From positions 6,455,575 through 6,515,574 of the forward strand of contig OX442324.1 of the NCBI GenBank assembly GCA_949358305.1: a stretch of DNA of 60,000 nucleotides, in the 5' to 3' direction. This document shows positions 50,936 to 60,000 of this stretch, piece by piece. Source of the DNA: Strigamia acuminata (Eukaryota; Arthropoda; Chilopoda; Geophilomorpha; Linotaeniidae). The position numbers and the translations under genes are program-made. Numbering within the stretch: position 1 is the stretch's first letter; the number at the start of each line of letters is the position of its first letter. Under the pieces are notes generated by a model. That model made no database searches. It had not been told where the DNA came from and saw nothing but the letters and a program-made list of their open reading frames with translations.

Positions 50936-51686
50936 TAAGCTTGTATTCGGATCGGATCCGTGCGGATTCGCGTCAATCCGAATCCGATCCGAATCTCACG
51001 GATGGATAAAAAGTCAATCCGATCCGATCGCTGATCCACAAAATCCGGATCGATCTGCGTCAATCCGATACGATCCGCGTATCGGATTGCGGATTGAATA
51101 ATCGTTGTTACATCAAACCAACGTGATCGGCTGATCGCATTCCAATTTGAAATTGAAATGCGATAACATCTCGTTGGTTTGACGTAAATCGTTGTTAGTG
51201 TGTTACACCTATTTTTTGTTAAAAAAAAACCAACCATCCGCACGTGGGACAAGAATCTTTTTTTTTGCTTCTTCCTTCCTCCGGCTGGACGGCGCGGCCA
51301 ACACGACCGGAACCAAATCGGGCAATTTTGGCAAATCAGACATCAGCACTAACAAATAAGAATAAATGAATGACGGCAATTGTTGGTTATGGTTTAATCA
51401 ACACATGAACTGATTATTAGTATTATCAGTTCATTTGTTAAGTTTTATTATTTATTTTTTTTGTGTTAGCGATGGAAACTCGAGACGAATTTTATTCATT
51501 TCATTACAAAAAATGAAATGAATAGAATTCGTCTTGAGTTTTAAAACATAACAGTAGTATTAGGAATCCTAAATTCCTAATACTGTTGTTAATTGTTAAA
51601 AAAAAAGGTTCTTGTCTCACGTGCGCCCATCCGATCCGCAATTAAAATGGCGTCGGATTGTTTGCTCCGATCCGCGTACAAGCTTA
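50936..51686. mobile_element. 751-bp hAT-type non-autonomous transposon
   Basis: Terminal inverted repeats start TAAGCTTGTA (50936) and end TACAAGCTTA (51686), each followed inward by CGGATCGGA-type sequence. The element is flanked by a perfect 8-bp direct repeat, TTAATTTT, at 50928-50935 and 51687-51694. An 8-bp duplication is the hAT hallmark. The left arm (50945-51100) carries many copies of GGATCGGAT/ATCCGATCC, likely subterminal transposase sites. The interior has no coding frame and contains several hairpins. It sits about 30 bp after the cathepsin L polyadenylation signal. Confidence 0.85.
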
Positions 51687-51826
51687 TTAATTTTATTAAC
51701 AAAAATTGTCCAGGTTGCGTACCGTCATCCTATTATTACATCGTTAAGAAACGTCAATAGGTAAAAATATTGTGCGAATAAAATGAGAATATTTTAATTA
51801 TTCGTTTGCAAATTATTTTTAAGAAT

Positions 51827-52026
51827 NNNNNNNNNNNNNNNNNNNNNNNNNNNNNNNNNNNNNNNNNNNNNNNNNNNNNNNNNNNNNNNNNNNNNNNNNN
51901 NNNNNNNNNNNNNNNNNNNNNNNNNNNNNNNNNNNNNNNNNNNNNNNNNNNNNNNNNNNNNNNNNNNNNNNNNNNNNNNNNNNNNNNNNNNNNNNNNNNN
52001 NNNNNNNNNNNNNNNNNNNNNNNNNN
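51827..52026. other. Assembly gap (200 N)
   Basis: Exactly 200 N, a conventional placeholder length, so the true size is unknown. It interrupts the copia element: reverse transcriptase, RNase H and the 3' LTR are absent from the sequence on its left. Confidence 0.99.
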
Positions 52027-54749
52027 GGCACGACTTGTTGAACAGGTAAACCCTGAATTGGGGGACTTTGACCTGGTAAAGGTTGGCTTGGCTTTGGAAC
52101 AGGGACATGAACGGGTGCCAAGCTCACAGGAGTTGGGGTTTCTTCGTCTGACTCAAGTCCCAAGTCACTCCCATTAAAGTATTCAAAACTTTGTGTCTGT
52201 TCCTTTCCGTTTTTCGGAACGCCACTCCCCTTTTCATGCCAATATTCATTTTCGTTAATAGTCACGTGTTTTGACCCAAAAATCTTATTACGTGTTGGGT
52301 CCCATATGCGATATCCCTTTGTGTCAGTACAATAACCTACAAGGGCTCCGACCCAAGCTCTTGGTTCCAATTTGCTATGGCGTTGTTGGGCAGGGATATG
52401 TGTATAACATTTTGATCCAATGCATCTTAAATGCCTAACTGAAGCCCTTTTGTTATAAAATACATTATAGGGGGAACGATTGTTCAATTTCGGATGTGGG
52501 TATAAGTTCTTAACATAAACAAGAGTTACCGCTAACTCTCCCCACAATCTCTTGGGAAGACCCGTTTCGATTAGCATTGCTCTCACCCCCTCTAAGATTA
52601 GGCGGTTGGCCCGCTCTGCGACAGAATTCATTTCGGGCGAATAGGCATTCGTCCGCTCGCATTTAATTCCTTCTTGTTGAGCATAATCTTCCCATTCCTT
52701 GGATACGAACTCACCCCCTCGGTCAGTTCGTATCGCTTTGACCTTTTTAGACGTTGTGCGTTCAATCTCTCTTTGCCAAATCTTAAAAATCCCTAATACA
52801 TCACTTTTCTTCTTCATGATGTATATCCACATAAAACGTGAAAAATCGTCCACTATAAGTAGGAAATAACTCCCACCCCCAAGGGTTTTAGTTTGGCTCG
52901 CTCCCCAAACGTCCATATGGACAAGGTCTAATATGCCTTTGGTCAAAATCTGTCCTATTGGGGGAAATCCAGCGCGTGTTTTCTTGGCTTTCATGCACGC
53001 GTCACACTGGTCCATGTCTCTATTAGACAATTTCACTCCAAAAATATCTGTTGACTTCTCCATGTCAACAATGCCCTTTGTGTGTAAATGTGCCATCCGG
53101 CCATGCCAGTAACTAATATCTAAAGCTTTATCCGCTTTCCCATCAGACTTAACCCCGTTAATTCCGCTGGCCGGAAGCGCACTCGCATCAGTTGCGCTAG
53201 AAACGATTTTCTCTGGAGTTTTAATGCCCTTCTTGCCTTTTGATGTGTTCAACACTTCACTGTAAGACGGTTTCGTAATTTCGCTCGCCTGCGTTACGCA
53301 TTCACTCGAGTTAGGGTTAGATACGCTATTCTTAACAACATTAACACTTTCAGTAACATTCAATGTATTAGTAATCGGATTACTTATGCCAGGTGCTTCC
53401 GCATGCGTCGGAATTGCACTTGCATTTACAGAAGGAACCGCAATCTGACAAGAACTCTTGTACATTCTGTCCGACTGACGCATGGCTGTCAGTATTGGTT
53501 CCGTAATCCGTTGTTTGAAAATGACCATTTTCCCTTCACCAACTCGGGTTATATACCCAGCCTCATCAGTGCGACCGAGGGAAATCAAATTTTTAGTAAA
53601 ATTTGGTGCGTAAAACACATTCCTTAATATGAATGGGTGCCCTTGAGATTTATCCCGTGATTCTAGTTTAATATCTCCCACCCCGTCAATTTTGGATGAA
53701 CCCTCACCCAATCGCACTGAATAATTAGAAAGGGGCTTGTAATTCACGAAACCGTGTTTGGTGAAAGTAAAGTGGTCGGTGGCGCCAGTGTCCACATACC
53801 AAGCCATGTCTTGCACCCCCGATGATGTAACAAATGAAGACACGGTTGTCGTTGATTGTCCGATGGTCTGTTGAAGTGATGTATAAAATCCTTCAAGTTC
53901 CTCCGAAGAGCTGACGTTAGCTTTCTTTCCTCGTGCACGCCCTCGGCCTTTGCCGCGGCCACGAGACTGGGAAACATTCGATGCAGACTTGCTCGGCACA
54001 ATCACAAAGCCCTGCTTTGAAGAGGGGCAATCGCGTGAAAAGTGTCCTTTTCCGCCGCAGTTGTAACAAACAACTCCTTTTTGTTGCGGCTTTTGCGGAT
54101 TCGTCGCATAAGCACCAGATGCAGATGCGTCTCCTGGCGCAGTTCCACCATGAGTCCTGTTGTACTCAGCAAGGAGCCTTTCTTTAACTTTGGCCACTGT
54201 GAAGTCGGCCTTGTCCCAGTGGTACACAATGGATTTTAATGCCTCGTATTCAGGCCCGAGGAAATCCAAATATTGGAACGCGATTTCCTTTTCCGTTAAA
54301 GTAATATCCACGTCCTTTAACTCTATCGCCTTCCTGTCCACCCTAGAAGTGAACACGACCATGTCGTCCCCTGGAAGCATTTGGAGCTGTAAAAACTCCC
54401 GGCGTAGCCTGGCTTGTCGCGCCATCGTGGTCGGCTGGTACGCTGTTTTCAGTGCGTCCCACGCTTCTTTTGCCGTTTTATGTGCGACAGCAACACCTTT
54501 CTGCGCTTCTGTGCAGCCGAGACAAATGGAGGAACGTGCACGGGATTCACGTGCCTGGAAATCACGCTTTTCCTTCGGGGAGGCCGTTACGGCCAACGCT
54601 GGCTCGGTTCCAATTACGTGAGCCCAAACTCCTTGGTGCTCTAAGTAAAGCTGCATGTCGACGGCCCAAGACTCATAATTTGCGCCGTCTAATTTGCGAA
54701 TGTTTGCATTAAATGGCTTGGAAAAATCTTCCATCACTTCACTGGCCAT
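52027..54749 (-). CDS. Ty1/copia retrotransposon gag-pol, cut by the gap
   Basis: A single uninterrupted frame from MASEVMEDF at 54749 down to the gap, about 907 residues. Order: copia-type gag (NYESWAVDMQLYLE, ...RREFLQLQMLPGDD); CCHC zinc knuckle CYNCGGKGHFSRDC; aspartic protease WYVDTGATDHFT; GAG_pre-integrase WHGRMAHLHTKGI with CDACMKAKK; and integrase core with DVWGAS, DDFSRFMWIYI, RTDRGGEF and SVAERANR, giving the D, D and E residues. Protease before integrase, with reverse transcriptase expected after, is the copia order; the last part would lie in the gap. The frame also stays open upstream to 54812. Lack of stops suggests a young insertion. Confidence 0.92.
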
Positions 54750-55918
54750 TATGCGATGCGTAGCACAATACACAAAATCACTTAGAATCACAACACTTGC
54801 AAAATATAACACTTAACCCACCAAAAATTAGGCGAAAAATAATACAATTCCACCCGGGGTACAGCTCAATAAGTGAGCACAACTTCTCCGACTAGTCGCT
54901 ACAAGGACCTCCGACCGACACACCTGGGGTCGCGGGAAAATCCCCTTGCTTCGAGCAAGCCTAGCCGAAAATAAGACGACACTAGGCGAATGCCTAAAGG
55001 GTGCCGAATATATTAAAGGGCCCAAACAAAACCTTAATAATATTCACAAATAATTTCGAACCCAAATATATACACTTTTAAGATGTTAAGATGGCAAGTT
55101 GATGTGTGAATTGCGGGAGGAATCGTCGCAAGTCCAACGCTGGCTGCTTGGAGCTCCCTCGGAGCACAGGCGCACACCGGGGTGCTAACCTGTGTGTGTG
55201 CGGCAATAATAACCTCGCACACTTCGCGCACGTCCGCGCCTTCGCAATTGCCGTATTGCAAAATTGCGGTTCTTCAATGTCGAATGCACGTGCGTATTCC
55301 GTACGCACGGGTTCTCCAACGTCGGTACGTCGTTCGAGACGTACGTGGTGAACGTTGATCGTTCGTGATGCGAAATATTCGCGATGATCGCCGCCGCACT
55401 CGTATCTGGCGAAAAATGCACAAAATCGACGAACTCCGCCGATAAATTAGTGCTAATGCACGCAAAACACCTCACACTGGTGTAAATAACAAATACAGTT
55501 ACTTGAAAACGCTCGTAGAATCCAAAAACCGCTGCAAAACGATGCTGGAAACAGCCAAAACACTTAACACCTGGTCGGCGCCATCTTGGATTTCCGAAAA
55601 TGTGATCCAGGTTGGGAAATACAATTTCGCGTGGTTTTAGCAGTTTCCTTCTGCTAAATGCCGGATATTTTAACGAAAATATCTTGTCCTCACCGCTAGT
55701 GATGAAAACGCTGGCCGCTCCACGCTGAAAACCGCTCAAAATCGTCGAAAAACGAATAATTTCGACTCCGCCGACCCCCGATGTTGGCTGCGCTACTCGG
55801 CGACGTGCGGGAAACGTTCCGTGTCGCCCCGCCTCCGTTTTCCGTGCGTCGTGGCCGTCCGCGACGTGGAAAATCGCCGAAAAATTGCTTTATACAATAG
55901 CAACTCACCAGAAACGTA
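54750..55918 (-). other. Copia 5' leader
   Basis: About 1.17 kb between the primer-binding site and the gag start, long for a copia element. GC-rich in part, with long but featureless open frames. A strong donor-like CTG|GTGAGT lies about 15 bp inside the leader (near 55905) and a T-rich acceptor-like site (TTTTGCAAG, about 54800) precedes gag, so the leader may be spliced; this is inference. Confidence 0.5.
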
Positions 55919-55932
55919 ATCCTCTGCTACCA
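55919..55932 (-). other. Copia primer-binding site (initiator tRNA-Met)
   Basis: Reads TGGTAGCAGAGGAT on the minus strand, complementary to the 3' end of eukaryotic initiator tRNA-Met including CCA (14 positions). It lies one base inside the LTR end, exactly where a PBS should be, and fixes the LTR boundary at 55934. Confidence 0.88.
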
Positions 55933-55933
55933 C

Positions 55934-56386
55934 TGTTGGCCTTTAATCTTAAATAAGGTGAGTTGAAGCAACTTTCAAGGTTTTGCATTACTAGCACAAA
56001 TTGTGCCGCCATCTTTAATGCAGTGGAAAAACATAAGCAATACAGTATACACGGTTTGAGGTTATTTGACCTCACAAACTATAAGAAGGACAAATCACTA
56101 TTGTATTCAATTCGATTTGTCCTGTACAATGTTTAAACATAAACAACTTAAAACAGAACAAGTTCTTAATGCAAAATGCTCATAAGAGCAGACGACAATT
56201 AGACAAATCATTATATAAAGGTAAATCAGTTGTGGTAACGAAACACGCATTAGATAAAAAGCAATAACAACTGATCTGCAATTCCGGGACATAATACAAT
56301 GATAAACTAATCGCGGGACAATCGTGCTAATCCGGAAACGCACGAAGTAATCTCTCCATCGTAAATCGGAACTGACTGTGACAACA
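55934..56386 (-). mobile_element. Copia 5' LTR (probable)
   Basis: On the minus strand it begins TGTTGTCACAG (56386) and ends GGCCAACA (55934), giving TG...CA ends and about 453 bp. The inner edge is fixed by the primer-binding site. The outer edge is inferred from the TGTTG/CAACA ends, because the partner LTR is lost in or beyond the gap and cannot be compared. The target duplication would be the 5 bases at 56387-56391. Confidence 0.65.
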
Positions 56387-56404
56387 CTTGTCCCTAAACT
56401 TTAC

Positions 56405-57093
56405 ATATCAATAGTTCGGGCTGTCGGTTGTAACCGGTGAGCACGAGAATGCCCAGGTACGCGTACAGCTCGTCCAGCGCCAGGGGTCGAACCGGCCCAC
56501 GTGCCCTCTGCCGAGGAAGAGGAGGAGGAGGAGGAGGAGGAGGAGGAGGAGGAAGGGGAGGAAGGGCTAATTGTCGTCGAGCGGCCGCGTCGGCCGCCCC
56601 CCGGTCGCCCGCGGTGAGGCGCACCCTCAGGTCCGCGCACCGCGCCCCGGGTCGGGTGCCGCTGCCACCGGCAACGGCCACGACGCTCCCACCGGCAGCA
56701 GTCGTCGTCGTCGTCGCCGCCGTCGTTCGTCTGGACTTTGGACCTCGTGGCCGTGGCCGCGACGCGGCGAGCACCTAGAACGAAAACGAAAACGAAAACG
56801 AGCGTGAGAGTGAGTGTCGCGGATCGTCACCGTTGTTTTTTTCTCGGCACCTGCGCTCGCGCCATTTCCTCCTCTCTCGCCTCTCTCCGGATGGCTCGAT
56901 TCGTCGCGGTCACGATGAAACGGGCCGCCTCGCCGAACAGCTCCTCGAAGTAATCGAACTCCGAGCTGCTCGGCACGCAGCGACCGCAGTAGCCGGGCGT
57001 CCCGCCGGCGAAACCGACGTCCTGCCGGTACGACGTCGTCGCGGCGACCCACACGCGCGCGCCCGCGTCCGTTTTGGGGAAACCGTCCGTCAT
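56405..57093 (-). CDS. PiggyBac transposase-like gene fragment
   Basis: Two exons in phase, 57093-56851 and 56774-56405. The first has CGRCVPSSSEFDYFEELFGEAARFIVT spread over its middle, close to the start of the piggyBac DDE domain (DYFEELF, then TNRAI). The second ends with LALDELYAYLGILVLTGYNRQPELL, the next conserved block (EL-AFLGILI-G). Between them lies a low-complexity stretch rich in Thr, Ala and Arg plus a run of 11 prolines coded by a (GGA)n array at 56520-56555 on the plus strand. Catalytic Asp residues would lie further on and are not in the window. The donor (ATAT|GTAAAG) lies 18 bases before the copia LTR. Either a domesticated PGBD-like gene or a decaying transposon copy. GC-rich codon use differs from the genes left of the gap. 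Confidence 0.55.
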
Positions 57094-57542
57094 GGCTTAA
57101 ACGAACGAACGAACGAACGGACGAAACGGTCGTTTAGCCAACCAATCAATTAATCAATTAATTGATTAATAAATTAATAAACACGAACCGGGAAAGTTGG
57201 TCGGTCGGCTGGCTCGTCTTTCTTTATTGGTTTATTTCTCGTTTCTCGTTTCTTTTTCTTTCTTTTTCGACGATGGTGCGTGCGGATTGAATGACGCCGT
57301 CGAGCGGGGTCAAAGGTAGGAATGGGTGTTGTTTTGCTGCGGCGCAAACTCTGTAGAGCGGCACCTGACGACGCGGACTGTATTTATAAAAACAAAACGA
57401 ACCAAATAAATGAATGAATGAATGAATGAATGAATGAATGAATGAATAAAAAGAGAGAAGAATGGAAAGAAATAAGTAAAAAAAATAAATAAAATAAAAA
57501 AGTGGAATGAAATAAAATAAAAGAACGAGAGGAGGGAGGTCG
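57094..57542. other. Simple-sequence DNA, no supported exon
   Basis: Contains (AACG)n at 57101-57118, AT-rich palindromic ATTAATTGATTAAT near 57147-57170, and (AATG)n at about 57408-57446. Confidence 0.6.
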
Positions 57543-57833
57543 AATAAAATAAAGAAGGGCCGATACCTTCGACCCCCCCTCCCGCGGGTCTTGCGAGAGA
57601 GTAGTATTCATGAGAATGCGTTAGTAAAGTACTCATTTGTAACAAATCAATCATAGAAGAAGGGTTTCTGAGAAAACATCGGTGAAATGAAAAGTCGGCG
57701 GGAGCGGGACTCGAACTTTCGGTCCACGTCTCCGTGCGGCAGGTCACCCTACCCGCTCGGCCACCCGGGGCCGAAGATAAACCGCCCTCGTAGTGGCTTG
57801 GAATTGTGTCGGCCCCAATTCGAGTACTCTATT
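57543..57833 (-). repeat. tRNA-headed SINE-like unit, copy 1
   Basis: On the minus strand the unit carries pol III promoter boxes: A-box TGGCCGAGCGGG (57763-57752) and B-box GTTCGAGTCCC (57716-57706), as in Ser/Leu tRNAs. After a non-tRNA body it ends in a conserved GC-rich block (GACCCGCGGGAGGGGGGGTC near 57567-57594) and a TTTATTTTATT tail. The tRNA part does not fold into a proper cloverleaf. Two more copies follow in the same orientation. Confidence 0.7.
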
Positions 57834-57950
57834 CTACTTCACTTTGGCCAAATGAACGAAAGAGAGACGCGAATGAATAAATGAATAAATAGATAAATGG
57901 GTGGAAATAAAAAAAATAAATAGAAAAAAAAAAATAATGAAAATAAAGTG

Positions 57951-58243
57951 AAATAAAATAAAGAAGGGCCGATACCTTCGACCCCCCCTCCCGCGGGTCT
58001 TGCGGGAGAGTATTGCCCATGAGAATGTATTAATAAACCACTAGTACGATAACGAGTAATTACGAAGAAAGAAAGAGATGTTACCGAATAATTTCGGAGA
58101 AACGGAAAGTCGGGAGAGCGGGACTCGAACTCTCGGTCACCAGCTCCGTGCGGTAGGTCACTCTACTCGCTCGGCCACCCGGGGCCGAAGATAAAGCGTC
58201 CTCGTGGTCGTCTAGAATTTCGTCGCTTCCGATTCGAGTATTC
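57951..58243 (-). repeat. tRNA-headed SINE-like unit, copy 2
   Basis: Same organisation as copy 1, with A-box TGGCCGAGCGAG and B-box GTTCGAGTCCC. The head and the 3' GC block are nearly identical to the other copies, while the middle (58020-58100) has diverged. Flanked on its 3' side by A/T-rich simple repeats. Confidence 0.7.
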
Positions 58244-58418
58244 GTTTCATTTTGGCCGAACGAACGAGAGGAAAAGAGACGAAAGGAAGAAAAAAGAAAG
58301 AAAGAAAGAAAGAAATAAATAAATAAATAAATAAATAAACAAATAAATAAACAAATAAATAAACAGACGGGTAGATAGGTAGGTGGAAATAAAATTAAAA
58401 ATAGAATAAAATAAAATG

Positions 58419-58693
58419 AAATAAAATAAAGAAGGGCCGATACCTTCGACCCCCCCTCCCGCGAGTCTTGCGGAAGAGTAGTATTTTCAAGAACTTGTCA
58501 CAGTATAATAAACCAACTAATACAAATCAATCATTCAATGTTGCCAACGAAAAGTCGGGGGAGAGCGGGACGCGAACCTTCGGTCACCAGCTCCGTGCGG
58601 CAGGTCACCCTGCCCGCTCGGCCACCCGGGGCCGAAGATAAAGCGTCTTCGTGGTCGTCTGGAATTTCGTCGCTTTCGGTTCGAGTGCTCTAT
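58419..58693 (-). repeat. tRNA-headed SINE-like unit, copy 3
   Basis: Same head and tail as copies 1 and 2; its B-box is changed to GTTCGCGTCCC. Its upstream side abuts the (CTCTA)n microsatellite. Confidence 0.68.
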
Positions 58694-58786
58694 TTTACTC
58701 TACTCTACTCTACTCTACTCTACTCTACTCTACTCTACTCTACTCTACTTTACTTTACTTTACTTTACTTTACTTTACTTTACTTC
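58683..58786. repeat. (CTCTA)n then (CTTTA)n microsatellite
   Basis: About eleven CTCTA units run directly into about nine CTTTA units, a single-base drift of the same 5-mer. Confidence 0.95.
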
Positions 58787-59017
58787 GGGTTTCTTTCTTT
58801 TTTGTTTGTTTCAACCTCGTAGGTTGATTTGAACGTTTTTGAGAAGAAATGAAGAGAGAGAGAGGCGAGGCGTGTGGTTTACTCGCTGATTTATTCGAGA
58901 GAGCAGATAACACAACAACAAAATGTATATATATACATGTGTATATGTATGTATGTATGTATACATAAACAAATAAATAAATGAATGGGTGAACGAATGA
59001 ATGAACGAATGGAGAAA

Positions 59018-59019
59018 AA

Positions 59020-59102
<83 letters not shown>

Positions 59103-59130
59103 AAAAAATAAATAAAAAAAATAAATAAAT
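59018..59130. repeat. (AATA)n microsatellite
   Basis: More than twenty AATA units, imperfect at the right end. A TATG/TATA-rich stretch lies just before it at about 58923-58968. Confidence 0.95.
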
Positions 59131-59218
59131 AGGTCGCGGACGACGTCGTCGATGTCGCTCGCGCGTTCGGTCGTCCACCTCGCTCGCTCGCTGTCTGCCT
59201 GTCCAGCTCGCGTCATTC

Positions 59219-59364
59219 TAAGTCGGTCGGTCGGTCGGTCGGTCAATCGGTCGGTCGGTCGTTCTAAGTCGGTTGGTCGGTCGTTCGTTCTAAGTCGGTT
59301 GGTCGGTCGGTCGGTCGGTCGTTCTAAGTCGGTCGGTCGCTCGCTCGCTCGCTCGCTCGCTCAC
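59219..59364. repeat. (GGTC)n / (GCTC)n tandem arrays
   Basis: Blocks of GGTC units separated by a recurring CGTTCTAAGTCGGT, so there is a higher-order repeat of roughly 25-45 bp, ending in (GCTC)n directly before the stop codon of the gene at 59361. Confidence 0.9.
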
Positions 59365-59914
59365 ACCGACTCGAAGCTCCGGTCGTCGAGTGCATACGGC
59401 GGACGGTCACAGTATTCCAATAGAAACTCCGCGTGGTCTCGGTCGATATCCTCCGTTGCCGCGATCAACCGGACCATGTACTCCGGGACCAGGACCTTGG
59501 GCACTATCGTCGCGAGACGATCCGGCGGCATGCGGGGAATGCCTTTCGGTGGAAGCAAACCGACCTCCGCTTCGTAGAGACCCTCGATCTTGCGAACCAG
59601 CCATCGACTCTGAAACGTGAATGGAAATTTAAACGAGCGAACAAACAAACGAACGAGCGAACGATTCGTTAACCCGTACCACCGCCTTGTCTCTGATCAA
59701 CGCCTCGTGTTGGTCCGTCACCAGGTCTTCTCGCGCGCTGGTGGTCCCTTTAAACGCGCTCATCCGCCAACTCGCCGACTCGCCTCGGAGGACATTCGCG
59801 ATGTGCCGGTAGCAAGCGTGCTCTTTGCGGGCCAGGCCCTCTTTGGTCGTGTAGACGGAGCACCTGCGAGAGAAATTCGGGATTAGTTCGACGAACGAAA
59901 AACGATCAACACCG

Positions 59915-59961
<47 letters not shown>

Positions 59962-60000
59962 TACCGCAGTTTGGAGCAGAGGGGTTCGTCGCGACAACCG
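59361..60000 (-). CDS. Unrecognised protein, C-terminal exons (partial)
   Basis: Three exons on the minus strand, 60000-59965 (runs off the window), 59863-59680 and 59609-59361, join in frame and end at a TGA abutting the (GCTC)n array. The visible 156 residues include CRDEPLCSKLRCSVYTTKEG, EHACYRHIANVLRGES, AVSRWLVRKIEGLYEAEVG, LLPPKGIPRMPPDRLATIVP and LVPEYMVRLIAATEDIDRD. The Cys/His-bearing start may be a small zinc-binding module; the rest looks globular and helical. I do not recognise the family. Codon use is strongly GC-ending, unlike genes left of the gap. Confidence 0.6.
59908..59955. repeat. Poly-A tract in intron
   Basis: About 46 consecutive A on the plus strand (poly-T in the sense of the minus-strand gene), inside the intron between 59965 and 59863, where it could serve as a polypyrimidine tract. 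Confidence 0.95.

Noticed and set aside
55106-55739. Long open frames in the copia leader
   Set aside because: No domain, no similarity to gag-pol, and the region lies between primer-binding site and gag; treated as leader.
56401-56807. GC-rich plus-strand open frames opposite the piggyBac-like exon
   Set aside because: They follow from GGA/CGG repeat composition; the minus strand carries recognisable transposase motifs and splice sites, the plus strand does not.
57698-58640. Three tRNA-Ser/Leu-like sequences as functional tRNA genes
   Set aside because: A- and B-boxes are present but acceptor and T stems do not pair, and each sits inside a larger repeated unit; SINE-like heads fit better.
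58770-59246. Open frames through the (AATA)n array giving FIYL repeats
   Set aside because: Pure translation of a tetranucleotide microsatellite, with no gene context.

Overview
The window is nuclear DNA of a small-genome invertebrate animal. Genes are packed at roughly one per 3 kb, introns are mostly 45-100 bp with GT/GC-AG ends, intergenic DNA is AT-rich, and every recognisable gene is metazoan (LRRK, LEV-10-like CUB protein, Popeye protein, PACRG, SENP6/7, cathepsin L, metazoan tRNAs). IRAK1BP1-type, NUDT18-type and GH3 beta-xylosidase genes argue against a fly. A non-dipteran arthropod (crustacean, springtail or chelicerate) is my best guess, but the sequence alone does not settle the phylum.

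Layout. 1-1200: 3' end of ASCC3 (+). 2099-6142: LEV-10-like five-CUB/LDLa membrane protein (-). 8144-11507: SENP6/7 SUMO protease (+). 11735-12788: secretory-pathway peroxiredoxin (-). 13180-14503: NUDT18 (+). 15381-15886: mitochondrial ribosomal protein L14 (+). 16298-17439: unrecognised secreted acidic protein that looks like a prohormone (+). 18071-21429: highly charged protein ending in an Angel/CCR4-type nuclease fold that has lost its catalytic residues (+). 22439-22510: tRNA-Thr (-). 23134-24996: Popeye protein (-). 25903-37841: 31-exon LRRK (+) with a possible alternative first exon and an intronic cluster of CGTACG foldback repeats. 38020-38678: methyltransferase (-). 39097-39937: IRAK1BP1-like (+). 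40096-42547: two tRNA-Asn genes, one degenerate tRNA-Asn and a broken reading frame. 42988-45621: GH3 beta-xylosidase-like hydrolase (-). 45890-47087: mitochondrial ribosomal protein S15 (-). 47383-48354: PACRG (+). 49503-50847: cathepsin L (+). 50936-51686: a 751-bp hAT-type non-autonomous transposon with a perfect 8-bp target duplication.

A 200-N assembly gap (51827-52026) separates this gene-dense part from a repeat-rich, much more GC-rich right end. That end holds a Ty1/copia retrotransposon cut by the gap (54749 leftward, with a tRNA-iMet primer-binding site and a 5' LTR at 55934-56386), a piggyBac-transposase-like gene fragment, three same-strand copies of a tRNA-headed SINE-like unit set among microsatellites, and the 3' exons of an unrecognised gene running off the edge.

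Neighbouring genes are mostly unrelated housekeeping, signalling or secreted functions. Shared divergent promoters are likely for peroxiredoxin/NUDT18, Popeye/LRRK, methyltransferase/IRAK1BP1 and MRPS15/PACRG. All exon coordinates below were derived by hand from splice consensus plus frame continuity and have not been checked against transcripts.
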